DNA of 54,868 nt from an uncultured Oscillospiraceae bacterium (GCA_910588625.1 CAJUQN010000013.1:1-54868); one strand, 5' to 3'. Counted from the first letter of the stretch, positions 22,830-31,097 are shown. A program made the numbers and translations. The notes: generated from the letters alone by a model not told the origin.

Positions 22830-25215
22830 TGGGGAAAAGAAAATCTCCCCGCTGACCACGCTGGGGGACGGTCTGCTGTTGATTTTTGCCTTAACGGGCC
22901 TGACGGCCTCTTTCTTCTCCCTGTACGGAAACGGCCAGCTGGGGGAAACGGCGGCATTCCAGGCCGCGCCCTTTGACCTGTGCGCCGCCCAGACGGACAG
23001 CTTTCTCTCGCTGGCTGTTGTGCTGGCCCTGGCGGCGCTGGTGGTGTGGTCGCTGCCCCGGTTCCAGCTGGCGGCGGCTGGTGTCCTGGTACTCCTGCTG
23101 GGACTGTTTACCTATTCCAATTGGGAGACTGTGATGCAGGGGGCCGGGCTCACCGTCCACAGGGTCTCCGTCATCTTCGCCCAGCGCGTCAGCTGGGGCT
23201 GGGAGCTCTCCTACGACCCTGGCCTTACCCAGTCCGAGGGCGCCGCGGCCACCAAGCTGTTCCTCTCCCTGGTCCTGGCGGTGCTGGCGCTGGCGCTGGG
23301 CTGGGCTGTGGTTCGGGCCAAGCGGTGGTGGGTGGCGCTTCTGCTCACCCTGCCGCCCCTGCTGCCTGGACTGCTGGCGGACCTGTACCCGGACTGGCTC
23401 CCCTTTATGGCCCTGGCCGCCTGCTGGTGCGTTATGCTGCTCACCGACCTGTGCAAATGGGCCGCGCCCACCAACCGAGGGAAGCTGACCCTTGCGGTCC
23501 TGCCCTGCGTGGCGGTGGTCTTGGGGCTCATCACGCTGATGTTCCCGAAAGAGGGCTACACCCGGCCCGACTGGGCACGGGGCATGGAAGCGGAGCTATA
23601 CAGCAGCACCAGCCGGCTGGCGGAGTTCCTCACCCGGTTCGACGGGCCCTTCACCGGGCGCACCACCTACGTGGGTTCGGCGGAGGAGGCCGACTTGACC
23701 GACGCCGGACCGCTGAATTACATCGGGCGGACGGTGCTGCGGGTGCGCACCGACCACGCCGGGCGGCTGTACCTGCGGGGGGCCTCCTTGGTTGATTACG
23801 AGAACGGCGTGTGGCGGGCCATGACCGACGAGGTCTTTCAGGATGCCGTCCAGATGGGCGCAGAGGTGCCCCCCAGGCCCCTATTTTTCCCCGCCATGAG
23901 CGTCAACGCCCCTGGTCCCGAGCACACCATCACCGTGGACAATGTGGGGGCGGTGGGAAACTGCGTCTACGCCCCCTATTTCCTCACGGTCCAGGAGCTG
24001 GAGGAGAACGGCATGACCATGGTGAACGACTCCCTCCTGGGGCGGCGGCAGGGGCGGTGGTCCCATACGATTTCCTTTGTGGAGCTTCCCGAGCCCCATC
24101 CCAGCGCCTGGAGCGAAGGGGGCTCAATTATACTCACGAGCCAGGACGGCAGGCGGGACAGCGCGAATTTTGGGCGCTACCCTAATTTTGTCTACGACCA
24201 CTATCTGGACGTGCCGGATGAGGTGCGGGCGGCATTTGCCGAGCAGTTCTCCCTCACCTCCGGCCACAGCATCGACTATATCAATATGCAAATCGGCTAT
24301 ATCACTACCCAAGACCCCGTGGAAGCGGCAAATGATATTGCCTTCATCCTGAATGACCTGTGCGAATACGACCAGTCGGCCCCCGCTCCCCCCGAGGGGG
24401 TGGACCCGGTGGTCTATTTCCTCACCGAAAGCCGCCGGGGCTACTGTATGCACTTCGCCTCCGCCGCCACGCTGATGCTCCGCTCCCTGGGCATCCCCGC
24501 CCGGTATGTCAGCGGCTTCACGGTGGAGAGCGTACCAGACCGGGAGATCACCGTCCCCGACCGTGCCGCCCACGCCTGGGTGGAGGTCTGGGTCCCCGGC
24601 TTCGGCTGGTATCCGGTGGAGGTCACCCCCGCCGCGGCCTTTGCGTGGTACGAGCACGGCAGCGGCCTCCCCAGCGGCCCTCCCTCCGACCCGGTGGAGG
24701 AGAGCGACGAACCCGAGCCGGCCCCCACGCCCACCCAGGGGCCGGCCCCATCCGAACAGCCCAGCGCAAACGCCGGCGACGGCGACGGACCGGAGGACAA
24801 GCGGGATTTTACCGTTCTGTTTGCTGTATTGAAGGTGTTGGCAGTCATCGTATGCGCCGCCGCTCTAATCTGGCTGGGGCAGTACCTGCCCAAAAAGTTC
24901 CGCGCAAAACGTCTGAACAATCCTGACCGCAACCGCGCCGCCCTGGACGGCTACGGCTATCTGAAGCGTATGGAGCGCTGGGGCGGACGGGTGGACGAGC
25001 AGGCGGTGGAGTTGGCCCAAAAGGCCCGGTTCAGCCAGCACACCCTGACACGGGAGGAGCTGGACGAGCTCCGGGAGATGATGGACGTCGAGCGGGAGCG
25101 GCTGTGCATTGTCCTGGACCCGGCGGCCCGGCTGGTGTTCCGCTACTTCTGGGGAATGCCCACAAAACCAAAAATCGAGGAAATCCCGGAAAATCACCAT
25201 GAAAATGGGGCCTGA
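22822..25215 (+). CDS. Membrane-anchored transglutaminase-like protein (TgpA type)
   Basis: This 797-aa protein has about five to six N-terminal membrane spans (to about residue 240). A large extracytoplasmic part with a transglutaminase core follows, then a Pro/Glu-rich linker (about 615-655), one more span (about 670-690) and a cytoplasmic tail. The catalytic Cys is C542 in RGYCMHFASA and the His is H584 in AHAWVEVWVPGFGWYP. The third position, normally Asp, reads Glu (about E600, PVEVTP), common in this branch as far as I recall. GTG at 22822 is the start. The target protein and physiological role are unknown. Confidence 0.92.
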   Translation: MNNGEKKISPLTTLGDGLLLIFALTGLTASFFSLYGNGQLGETAAFQAAPFDLCAAQTDSFLSLAVVLALAALVVWSLPRFQLAAAGVLVLLLGLFTYSNWETVMQGAGLTVHRVSVIFAQRVSWGWELSYDPGLTQSEGAAATKLFLSLVLAVLALALGWAVVRAKRWWVALLLTLPPLLPGLLADLYPDWLPFMALAACWCVMLLTDLCKWAAPTNRGKLTLAVLPCVAVVLGLITLMFPKEGYTRPDWARGMEAELYSSTSRLAEFLTRFDGPFTGRTTYVGSAEEADLTDAGPLNYIGRTVLRVRTDHAGRLYLRGASLVDYENGVWRAMTDEVFQDAVQMGAEVPPRPLFFPAMSVNAPGPEHTITVDNVGAVGNCVYAPYFLTVQELEENGMTMVNDSLLGRRQGRWSHTISFVELPEPHPSAWSEGGSIILTSQDGRRDSANFGRYPNFVYDHYLDVPDEVRAAFAEQFSLTSGHSIDYINMQIGYITTQDPVEAANDIAFILNDLCEYDQSAPAPPEGVDPVVYFLTESRRGYCMHFASAATLMLRSLGIPARYVSGFTVESVPDREITVPDRAAHAWVEVWVPGFGWYPVEVTPAAAFAWYEHGSGLPSGPPSDPVEESDEPEPAPTPTQGPAPSEQPSANAGDGDGPEDKRDFTVLFAVLKVLAVIVCAAALIWLGQYLPKKFRAKRLNNPDRNRAALDGYGYLKRMERWGGRVDEQAVELAQKARFSQHTLTREELDELREMMDVERERLCIVLDPAARLVFRYFWGMPTKPKIEEIPENHHENGA

Positions 25216-25219
25216 CCCC

Positions 25220-25247
25220 TTGACAAAAGCCGGTTTTCGTGTATACT
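25220..25247 (+). promoter_or_regulatory. Sigma-A promoter of rpsF-ssb-rpsR
   Basis: A perfect TTGACA (25220-25225) and TATACT (25242-25247), 16 bp apart. Confidence 0.8.
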
Positions 25248-25254
25248 AAATTAG

Positions 25255-25322
25255 TCTGCGTCCTAATATGCGTGCGACAATAACATCCTTGCCTCCGGCG
25301 CGGCCGGAGGCCACAAGACCAT
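25255..25322 (+). promoter_or_regulatory. rpsF leader with GC-rich hairpin
   Basis: The leader contains the hairpin GCCTCCGG/CCGGAGGC (about 25291-25312) shortly before the ribosome site. A self-regulatory S6:S18-binding motif is known in this position in many bacteria. Here only the location and a strong stem are seen; the conserved motif was not checked by covariation. Confidence 0.35.
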
Positions 25323-25337
25323 GAGGAGGTGCAAAAT

Positions 25338-25634
25338 ATGGCAAAAGTGAGTGGCAATTACGAGGTGCTCTACGTCCTCAACCCCAGCCTGGGCGAGGAG
25401 GACACCGCCGCCTTGGTGGCCCGCTTCAAGGAGCTGGCTGAGGGTCACGGCACCGTGACCGAGGTGGACGAGTGGGGCAAGCGCCGTCTGGCCTACCCCA
25501 TCAACGACTTGGAGGAGGGCTACTACGTCCTGATGACCTTCTCCGCCGATCCCGCGTTCCCCGCCGAGCTGGACCGTCTGATGCGCATTAACGTCAGCGT
25601 CATGCGTTCCATCATCGTCAGCAAGGACGCCTGA
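25338..25634 (+). CDS. rpsF: 30S ribosomal protein S6
   Basis: This 98-aa protein binds S18 and 16S rRNA. It shows YEVLYVLNPSLGEED at the N-terminus and the conserved EVDEWGKRRLAYPIND. The start is ATG 25338 because AGGAGGT (25324-25330) is 7 bases away; an in-frame GTG at 25329 overlaps that site. It is the first gene of the usual rpsF-ssb-rpsR operon. Confidence 0.97.
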   Translation: MAKVSGNYEVLYVLNPSLGEEDTAALVARFKELAEGHGTVTEVDEWGKRRLAYPINDLEEGYYVLMTFSADPAFPAELDRLMRINVSVMRSIIVSKDA

Positions 25635-25651
25635 GAGGGAGAAAACAAACT

Positions 25652-26170
25652 ATGCTCAATCATATCGTCATCATGGGCCGTATGGCCCGTGATCCCGAGC
25701 TGCGCCACACCCAGACCGGCACGCCTGTCGCCAGCTTCCGTCTGGCGGTGGACCGTGACTTCAAGGATAAGAACACCGGTGAGCGGGCCACCGACTGGAT
25801 CGACGTGGTGGCCTGGCGCTCCACCGGCGAGTTTGTCAGCCGCTACTTCTCCAAGGGCCGCATGGCCGTAGTGGAGGGGCGGCTCCAGATCCGGGAGTGG
25901 ACCGACAAGGAGGGCAACCGCCGCACCACCGCCGAGGTGGTGGCCGACAACGTCTATTTTGGGGACTCCAAGCGGGACGGGGACGGCGGCGGCAATTACG
26001 GCAACAACAGCTATGGCGACCGCGGCGGCAGTTATGGCGGCGGAAGCTATGGCGGAGGCGGCGGCTATGGCGGCCGTCAGGCGCCCTCCGCGCCCTCTGA
26101 CTACGGCGCCCCGTCGGGCGGCGACCAGTTCTCCGAGCTGGCTGACGACGACGGCGACCTGCCCTTCTAA
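25652..26170 (+). CDS. ssb: Single-stranded DNA-binding protein
   Basis: This 172-aa SSB binds single-stranded DNA during replication and repair. The OB fold (1-107) starts MLNHIVIMGRMARDPELR and includes GRLQIREWTDKEGNRRT. A Gly/Tyr-rich linker with GGSYGG repeats follows, and the acidic tail DDDGDLPF recruits partner proteins. It lies between rpsF and rpsR, as is normal in Firmicutes. Confidence 0.98.
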   Translation: MLNHIVIMGRMARDPELRHTQTGTPVASFRLAVDRDFKDKNTGERATDWIDVVAWRSTGEFVSRYFSKGRMAVVEGRLQIREWTDKEGNRRTTAEVVADNVYFGDSKRDGDGGGNYGNNSYGDRGGSYGGGSYGGGGGYGGRQAPSAPSDYGAPSGGDQFSELADDDGDLPF

Positions 26171-26205
26171 GCAAGGGCTATCTCAACATAAGGAGGTCTG
26201 CCAAT

Positions 26206-26448
26206 ATGGCTATGGATAATGCGAAGCCCCGCGGCAACCGCAAGCGCCGCAAGGTGTGCGCGTTCTGCGTGGATAAGGTGGAACAGATCGACTACAAGGA
26301 CGCCCAGAAGCTCAAGCGCTATCTGTCCGAGCGCTCCAAGATTCTGCCCCGCCGCACCACCGGCACCTGCGCCATGCACCAGCGCCAGCTGACCGACGCC
26401 ATCAAGCGCGCCCGTCACGTGGCCCTGCTGCCCTACGTCACTGACTAA
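26206..26448 (+). CDS. rpsR: 30S ribosomal protein S18
   Basis: This 80-aa protein has the zinc-binding (C+) pattern CAFC and CAMH and the core KLKRYLSERSKILPRRTTG. An AAGGAGG ribosome site precedes the ATG. It is the last gene of rpsF-ssb-rpsR and is followed by a terminator. Confidence 0.97.
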   Translation: MAMDNAKPRGNRKRRKVCAFCVDKVEQIDYKDAQKLKRYLSERSKILPRRTTGTCAMHQRQLTDAIKRARHVALLPYVTD

Positions 26449-26458
26449 AACGTCAAAT

Positions 26459-26494
26459 GAACTCCCCTGGAACAGCGTTCCGGGGGAGTTTTCG
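26459..26494 (+). terminator. Intrinsic terminator after rpsR
   Basis: AACTCCCC-GGAA and TTCC-GGGGAGTT form a stem that runs into TTTT; the converging gene at 26497 could share it. Confidence 0.8.
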
Positions 26495-26496
26495 CG

Positions 26497-26769
26497 TTAT
26501 TCGCATTCCTCATGCCGACGGGTGGAAAGCCCGGCCTGATAAAAGGCGTCTACAATGGCGTCAATGCGGCGGAAGCATTCCGGGTCATCCAAGTCCGGGT
26601 CGTCCAGCGCCTGCTTGATCTGGGAGGGGACCCGCACCGCTTCGCTGTCCACCCGGTGGGCCATGGTCTTTTCTCCGATGGCCTTCGCATACCATAGCAT
26701 TTCCTGCGCAATCACGCGGACCCACAATTCGTCTGCCATAGATGGGTCAAGATTCAAATTTTCTTCCAT
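26497..26769 (-). CDS. Small acidic protein of unknown function
   Basis: This 90-aa soluble, acidic, helical protein has no signal, membrane span or known motif. The segment DDPDLDDPECFRRIDAIVDAFY is its most distinctive part. The start is ATG 26769, preceded by GCGAGGTGAAG; an upstream in-frame start at 26811 would fall inside the inverted repeat and lacks a ribosome site. It diverges from a small XRE regulator across a shared promoter region with an exact inverted repeat, so it may be the regulator's target or partner. I do not recognise the family. Confidence 0.65.
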   Translation of the reverse strand: MEENLNLDPSMADELWVRVIAQEMLWYAKAIGEKTMAHRVDSEAVRVPSQIKQALDDPDLDDPECFRRIDAIVDAFYQAGLSTRRHEECE

Positions 26770-26789
26770 AAACTTCACCTCGCTCGTCT

Positions 26790-26819
26790 CCCAACAATCG
26801 TTTCTTTGCAATTGTTGGG
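26790..26819. promoter_or_regulatory. Inverted repeat in the divergent promoter region (candidate operator)
   Basis: CCCAACAAT and ATTGTTGGG, exact 9-bp arms separated by 12 bases. A related ACAATTGTGGG lies nearer the regulator start (about 26877-26887), and a minus-strand TATAAT lies at 26827-26822. The pattern suits autoregulation by the adjacent XRE protein. Confidence 0.5.
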
Positions 26820-26894
26820 ATATTATATATTGTAACCCACTATACTATTTTCGTTAAGCATAACGATCGTGTATAAACAATTGTGGGTGAACAT

Positions 26895-27116
26895 ATGAAA
26901 GAAATTTTGGTACAGCGACTGAGGATATGTAGGCGCAAATTTGGCTACACTCAAATGCAAGCCGCAGTATATTCCGATATCACAGAGACAGCATACGAAA
27001 ATTATGAACGGGGAACACGTATGCCCAAATTGGATATCCTGGTCAGGATCGCCGATATGTACAAGGTGTCATTGGACTATCTGGCCGGAAGAACAGACGA
27101 CCCAAGACCGATTTGA
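26895..27116 (+). CDS. Small XRE-family transcriptional regulator
   Basis: This 73-aa protein is little more than one cro/cI helix-turn-helix: FGYTQMQAAVYSDITETAYENYERGTR with the recognition helix near residues 28-38, then PKLDILVRIADMYKVSLDYLAGR. The start is ATG 26895 with GGGTGA upstream; the in-frame GTG at 26883 lies within the possible operator. It diverges from the 90-aa gene. The local base composition is lower in GC than the neighbouring ribosomal genes, which hints at acquisition. Confidence 0.85.
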   Translation: MKEILVQRLRICRRKFGYTQMQAAVYSDITETAYENYERGTRMPKLDILVRIADMYKVSLDYLAGRTDDPRPI

Positions 27117-27117
27117 C

Positions 27118-27150
27118 AAAAGCCGGACCGTGAAAGCGGTCCGGCTTTTT
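27118..27150 (+). terminator. Intrinsic terminator after the small XRE gene
   Basis: AAAAGCCGGACCG, a 6-base loop, then CGGTCCGGCTTTTT. Confidence 0.9.
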
Positions 27151-27197
27151 GCGGGCAATCCTAAAGGAATCTTCAAACTTTCCTAAGAGGGTTTTTG

Positions 27198-27225
27198 TTG
27201 CCATTTTATGTTTTGCCGCTATAAT
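27198..27225 (+). promoter_or_regulatory. Sigma-A promoter of the TVP38 gene
   Basis: TTGCCA (27198-27203) and TATAAT (27220-27225) with a 16-bp spacer. Confidence 0.75.
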
Positions 27226-27267
27226 AGGAGCAGATGAAACCCATGTGGACAGAAAGAAGGTACCGCC

Positions 27268-27948
27268 ATGGAGCGCAAAGCCAGCAAGATCTTCCTCTGG
27301 GCGCTGACCATCGCCATTCTGGGCGGCTGTGTGTGGGCGCTGTACGCCACCGGCTTTTTCGAGGCCGCTGGCTCCCCGGAGCGGATGGGCGAGTACATCG
27401 CCCGCTGCGCTCCCTGGTCCCACCTGGCCTACTTCGGCGTGCAGCTGGTGTCCGTCGTCGTGGCCCCCATTCCCAGCAATATCACCGCCGCCGCGGGGGC
27501 ATACCTGTTCGGGCTGTGGCCCTCCTTCCTGCTGACCTGGGCGGCGGTGGCGGCGGGGTCTGCCATCGTGTTCCTGCTGGCCCGGGCCCTGGGGCGGAGC
27601 TTTGCCGACAAGTTTGTCAGCGAAAAGCTGTCGGAGAAGTACCTGGAACTCATCCGCCGCAAGCGGGACGTGTTTCTGGCGCTGGCCTTCCTGTTTCCCT
27701 TCTTCCCCGACGACCTGCTGTGCATCTTGGCGGGGCTGACGGACATCTCCTTTCGGCGGTTCTTCCTGCTGGTGGTGCTGACCCGGCCCTGGGGGCTGCT
27801 GGTGGCCTGTATGGTGGGCAGCGCCACGGTATCCATTCCACTGTGGGGCATGGTCCTGCTGGGTGTGGGTGGGCTGGCTCTGTTCCTGCTGGCCATGAAG
27901 TACGGCGATAAGCTGGAGGACGCGGTCATCCAGCGGCTGAAACGTTGA
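27268..27948 (+). CDS. TVP38/TMEM64 (DedA-related) membrane protein
   Basis: This 226-aa protein has about six membrane segments. The conserved VTT-domain region runs from APIPSNITAAAGAYLFG (about 66-82) through GSAIVFLLARALGRSFADKF to FLFPFFPDDLLCILAGLTDISFRRF. Members of this superfamily have been linked to lipid scrambling or undecaprenyl-phosphate flipping; the substrate here is unknown. GAAAGAAGG precedes the ATG. It is a single gene with its own promoter and terminator. Confidence 0.88.
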   Translation: MERKASKIFLWALTIAILGGCVWALYATGFFEAAGSPERMGEYIARCAPWSHLAYFGVQLVSVVVAPIPSNITAAAGAYLFGLWPSFLLTWAAVAAGSAIVFLLARALGRSFADKFVSEKLSEKYLELIRRKRDVFLALAFLFPFFPDDLLCILAGLTDISFRRFFLLVVLTRPWGLLVACMVGSATVSIPLWGMVLLGVGGLALFLLAMKYGDKLEDAVIQRLKR

Positions 27949-27967
27949 AACAATCATTCAAATGTCC

Positions 27968-27995
27968 GAAAACCCTCCTGTTTTGGAGGGTTTTC
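27968..27995 (+). terminator. Intrinsic terminator after the TVP38 gene
   Basis: GAAAACCCTCC, a 6-base loop, GGAGGGTTTTC. Confidence 0.85.
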
Positions 27996-28009
27996 GTGCT
28001 TTCTGACCC

Positions 28010-28038
28010 TTGACTTTCCCAGCATAACGCAGTAGAAT
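28010..28038 (+). promoter_or_regulatory. Sigma-A promoter of the CobW pair
   Basis: TTGACT (28010-28015) and TAGAAT (28033-28038) with a 17-bp spacer. I see no Zur-like palindrome around it. Confidence 0.7.
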
Positions 28039-28073
28039 AGTAGGAAATTTGAAGTAAAGGAAATGATAACCCA

Positions 28074-29225
28074 ATGTCAAAAATCGACATCGTATCCGGT
28101 TTTTTGGGTGCTGGTAAGACCACCCTTATCAAGAAACTGCTGGCGGAGGCCTACCAAGGCGAAAAGCTTGTGCTCATCGAGAACGAATTTGGCGAGATCA
28201 GTGTAGACGGCGGCTTTTTGAAAGACGCGGGCATCCAGATCTCCGAGATGTCCTCCGGCTGCATCTGCTGCTCCCTGGTGGGCGACTTTGGCAAGGCCCT
28301 GCATGAGGTGGAGGAACAGTTCCACCCAGACCGCATCCTCATCGAGCCCTCCGGCGTGGGCAAGCTGTCCGACGTGGTGGCTGCGGTGGAGAACGCTGCC
28401 AGGGATGACCCGTCGCTGAAGCTGAACAGCTTTGTCACCGTGGCGGACGCCTCCAAGGTGAAGATGTATATGAAGAACTTCGGCGAGTTCTACAACAACC
28501 AGGTGGAGAGCGCGGGCGCCATCCTGCTCTCCCGCACCCAGAACATGAGCCAGGAGAAGCTGGAGGCGGCGGTGGAGCTGCTCCGCAGCAAAAACCCCAC
28601 GGCGGTGATCCTTACCACCCCCTGGGACCAGTTGGACGGCAAGACCATCCTGTCCGCCATCGAAAAGACCTCTTTGGAGGAGGAGCTGCTCCAGCGCATC
28701 CGCGCCGAGCACAAGGCGGAAGAGGCCGCTCACGCCCATCACCACCATCACGACCACGATGAGGACGAGGAGCACGGGCATCATCACCATCATGACCACG
28801 GGAGTCACTGTTGTCACGACGGTGAAGAGCATGAGCACGACCACTGTCACCATCACAGCCACGAGGAGCACGGGTGCCATCATGACCATGAGCATGGGGA
28901 CGAGTGCTCCTGCGGCTGTCACGGCCACGACCACCACGAGCGCCACCACGCCGACGAGGTGTTCACCAGCTGGGGCAGGGAGACCGTCAAGCCCTTCGCC
29001 AAAGAGGAGCTGGAGCATATCCTAGCTGAACTGGACCTGGGTGAGTGCGGCGCGATTCTGCGTGCCAAGGGCATTGTCCCGGCGGGCGGCGGGAGCTGGC
29101 TCCACTTTGACTACGTGCCCGAGGAACACGAGGTGCGCACCGGTCCGGCGGACTACACCGGCCGTCTGTGCGTTATTGGGGCCGAGTTGAAAGAGGACAG
29201 GCTGGCCGCGCTGTTCGGCCTGTAA
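28074..29225 (+). CDS. CobW/COG0523 GTPase with His-rich metal-binding insert
   Basis: This 383-aa P-loop GTPase belongs to the COG0523 metallochaperone family, which uses GTP to load metals such as zinc onto client proteins. It shows Walker A GFLGAGKTT (9-17), the ENEFGE switch region, the metal-binding CxCC motif at 63-66 (GCICCS) and LIEPSGVGKLSD. SRTQ takes the place of the usual NKxD. A low-complexity His/Asp/Glu/Cys insert spans about 220-292 with many HHHH and HDH runs plus several Cys. The CobW C-terminal domain follows (about 296-383). It is the first gene of a two-gene unit. Which metal is handled cannot be told from the sequence. Confidence 0.9.
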   Translation: MSKIDIVSGFLGAGKTTLIKKLLAEAYQGEKLVLIENEFGEISVDGGFLKDAGIQISEMSSGCICCSLVGDFGKALHEVEEQFHPDRILIEPSGVGKLSDVVAAVENAARDDPSLKLNSFVTVADASKVKMYMKNFGEFYNNQVESAGAILLSRTQNMSQEKLEAAVELLRSKNPTAVILTTPWDQLDGKTILSAIEKTSLEEELLQRIRAEHKAEEAAHAHHHHHDHDEDEEHGHHHHHDHGSHCCHDGEEHEHDHCHHHSHEEHGCHHDHEHGDECSCGCHGHDHHERHHADEVFTSWGRETVKPFAKEELEHILAELDLGECGAILRAKGIVPAGGGSWLHFDYVPEEHEVRTGPADYTGRLCVIGAELKEDRLAALFGL

Positions 29226-29243
29226 AAAGGGGCTGGAAACAGA

Positions 29244-30176
29244 ATGGACATCCCTGTATACCTGTTTGCCGGCTTTCTGGAGGGCGGCAAGACCACCTTC
29301 ATCAACGGTATCCTCCAGGACGGCTTCGCCCTGCGGGACCGGACCCTGCTCATTTGCTGCGAGGAGGGTACGGAGGAATATGACCTCAAGGTGCTGAAAA
29401 ATGTCACTGTGGTAAACGTGGAGGAGGAAGAGAACCTTACCCCCGCCTTTTTGAAGGGACTGGAGAAAAAGCACCGGCCTAGGCAAATTCTCATTGAGTT
29501 CAACGGGATGTGGTCCCTAGGGCGGCTGTATCAGGAGGCTCTGCCGGACAATTGGGTGCTCTACCAGGTCATGACCATGGTGGAGGCGGCAACCTTCGAC
29601 GTGTACGCCAAGAACCTGGGCCAGATGATGATGGAAAAGCTGACCAACGCGGATCTCATCGTGTTCAACCGCTGCACCGAGGCTCTGCGGGACTCTCTGC
29701 GCCAGCGAAACCTGAAAATGGTGAACCGCCGGGCCAGCATCTACCTGGAATATCTGGACGGTACCAGTGAGGACTACGCTGATGATTCTGTCTGTCCCTT
29801 TGATCTGAGCCAGGACATTATTGAGATTCCTGAGGACGATTTCGGCGTCTGGTATGTGGACGTGATGGAGCATCCGGAGCGCTACGAGGGCAAGGCCATC
29901 CGGGCCACGGCGGTGGTGTGCCATCTGCCTCAGTACCCGGACAACGTGATTTTGGGTCGGTTTGCCATGACCTGCTGCGAAAACGACATCACCTTCCTGG
30001 GCCTGGTGTCCGTCGGAGACAGCTTCGACGCCTACGAAAACCGCTCCTGGGCGGATGTCACCGGCATAGTCCATTTGGAGCGGCACAAGGCATATGAGGG
30101 AGCGGACGGACCGGTGCTCCACGTCACCGCCATCAGCCCCACCGGCAAGCCAAAGCAGGAAGTGCTGACATTTTAA
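29244..30176 (+). CDS. CobW-like GTPase variant fused to a DUF1980-like C-terminus
   Basis: This 310-aa protein begins with a modified P-loop GFLEGGKTT (10-18) in a CobW-like fold. The canonical NEFGE and CxCC motifs are absent; instead LLICCEEGTEEYD (35-47) places a Cys pair in the corresponding region. LIEFNGMWSL replaces the usual EPSG motif. From about residue 205 the protein resembles the C-terminal domain of the YcgQ/TIGR03943 (DUF1980) family, with VDVMEHPERYEGKAIRATA and GRFAMTCCENDITFLGLV; that assignment is from memory of the motif. It lies 18 bases after the first CobW gene, so it is cotranscribed. A role in metal supply is inferred from its partner. Confidence 0.75.
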   Translation: MDIPVYLFAGFLEGGKTTFINGILQDGFALRDRTLLICCEEGTEEYDLKVLKNVTVVNVEEEENLTPAFLKGLEKKHRPRQILIEFNGMWSLGRLYQEALPDNWVLYQVMTMVEAATFDVYAKNLGQMMMEKLTNADLIVFNRCTEALRDSLRQRNLKMVNRRASIYLEYLDGTSEDYADDSVCPFDLSQDIIEIPEDDFGVWYVDVMEHPERYEGKAIRATAVVCHLPQYPDNVILGRFAMTCCENDITFLGLVSVGDSFDAYENRSWADVTGIVHLERHKAYEGADGPVLHVTAISPTGKPKQEVLTF

Positions 30177-30181
30177 GATGA

Positions 30182-30211
30182 AAAAGGCCGCTCCGGTTGG
30201 AGCGGCCTTTT
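30182..30211 (+). terminator. Intrinsic terminator after the CobW pair
   Basis: AAAAGGCCGCTCC, loop GGTT, GGAGCGGCCTTTT. Confidence 0.9.
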
Positions 30212-30270
30212 AACATGAAAAGATTTCTCCCGGCATAAAGTGGTACAAACCAGCATGGGAGGGATCAACT

Positions 30271-31053
30271 GTGAACGAGACAAAAGTCATTTACCTGCGG
30301 AGGAAGTTCATTGCCGCCGGGGCCTGTGCCCTGGCGGCTGTGATGATGTTCTGGGTGGTGAACCATCCGGCGGTGGTGGGGGCGTCGGCCTCCACCCGGC
30401 AATTGCCCATCTACTGCGTACAGAAGGATTATAAGGTGTTGTCCATCAGCTTTGACGCTGCCTGGGGCAATGAGGACACCCAGCAGCTCATCGGTATTTT
30501 GGACAAGTACAACGTGAAGGCCACCTTCTTCGTGGTGGGGGAGTGGGTGGACAAATACCCGGAGTCAGTGAAGGCATTAGCTGATGCGGGACACGAGGTC
30601 ATGAGCCACTCCAACACCCACGCACACTTTAACAGCCTATCTTCTGAGGAGATCATCGCCGACCTGAATGCCTGCGGAGAGAAGATTGAAGGGGTTACCG
30701 GTGTGCGGCCCACCCTGTTCCGCTGCCCCTACGGGGAATATGACGACCACGTCATCAACGCTGTGCGGTCTATGGGCATTGAACCGATTCAATGGGATGT
30801 GGACAGCTTGGATTGGAAAGACCTTTCGGCCCCGGAAATCACCAAACGGGTGACGTCCAAGGTCCAGCCCGGCTCCATCGTGCTGTTCCACAACGCTGCC
30901 CTCCACACCCCAGAGGCCCTGCCCGGCATCATTGAAACACTGCTGCAACAGGGCTATACCTTCGTGCCCATCTCCCAGCTCATTTTACCTGGTACCTGCG
31001 GGCAGGACTATTCCATCGACCACACCGGACGCCAGTGCCCTGGCGGGACGTAA
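30271..31053 (+). CDS. Sporulation-type polysaccharide deacetylase (PdaB-like)
   Basis: This 260-aa extracytoplasmic enzyme has an N-terminal signal anchor (about 12-40), then a NodB domain. The metal-binding motifs are SFDAAWGNEDT (Asp), SHSNTHAHFN (two His) and RCPYGEYDD. The anchor plus a NodB domain beginning YKVLSISFDAAWGNEDT resembles PdaB, the spore-cortex deacetylase family of Bacillus and Clostridia. The start is GTG 30271, preceded by GGGAGGG. CATAAAGT (about 30232-30239) resembles a sporulation sigma -10 element but could not be confirmed. It is a single gene between the CobW pair and a minus-strand island. Confidence 0.88.
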   Translation: MNETKVIYLRRKFIAAGACALAAVMMFWVVNHPAVVGASASTRQLPIYCVQKDYKVLSISFDAAWGNEDTQQLIGILDKYNVKATFFVVGEWVDKYPESVKALADAGHEVMSHSNTHAHFNSLSSEEIIADLNACGEKIEGVTGVRPTLFRCPYGEYDDHVINAVRSMGIEPIQWDVDSLDWKDLSAPEITKRVTSKVQPGSIVLFHNAALHTPEALPGIIETLLQQGYTFVPISQLILPGTCGQDYSIDHTGRQCPGGT

Positions 31054-31065
31054 TCAAACAGCACA

Positions 31066-31097
31066 TAAAAAGAGCGGAGGCCTATGTCCTCCGCTCT
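31066..31097 (-). terminator. Intrinsic terminator of the minus-strand membrane-protein island
   Basis: AGAGCGGAGG and CCTCCGCTCT form the stem; the T run (TTTTT) follows in the leftward direction only, so it serves the gene at 31109. Confidence 0.8.

Noticed and set aside
28731..28952. His-rich segment as an artefact or engineered His tag
   Set aside because: It is long, mixed with Asp, Glu and Cys, in frame within a CobW protein, and such inserts are known in COG0523 members.
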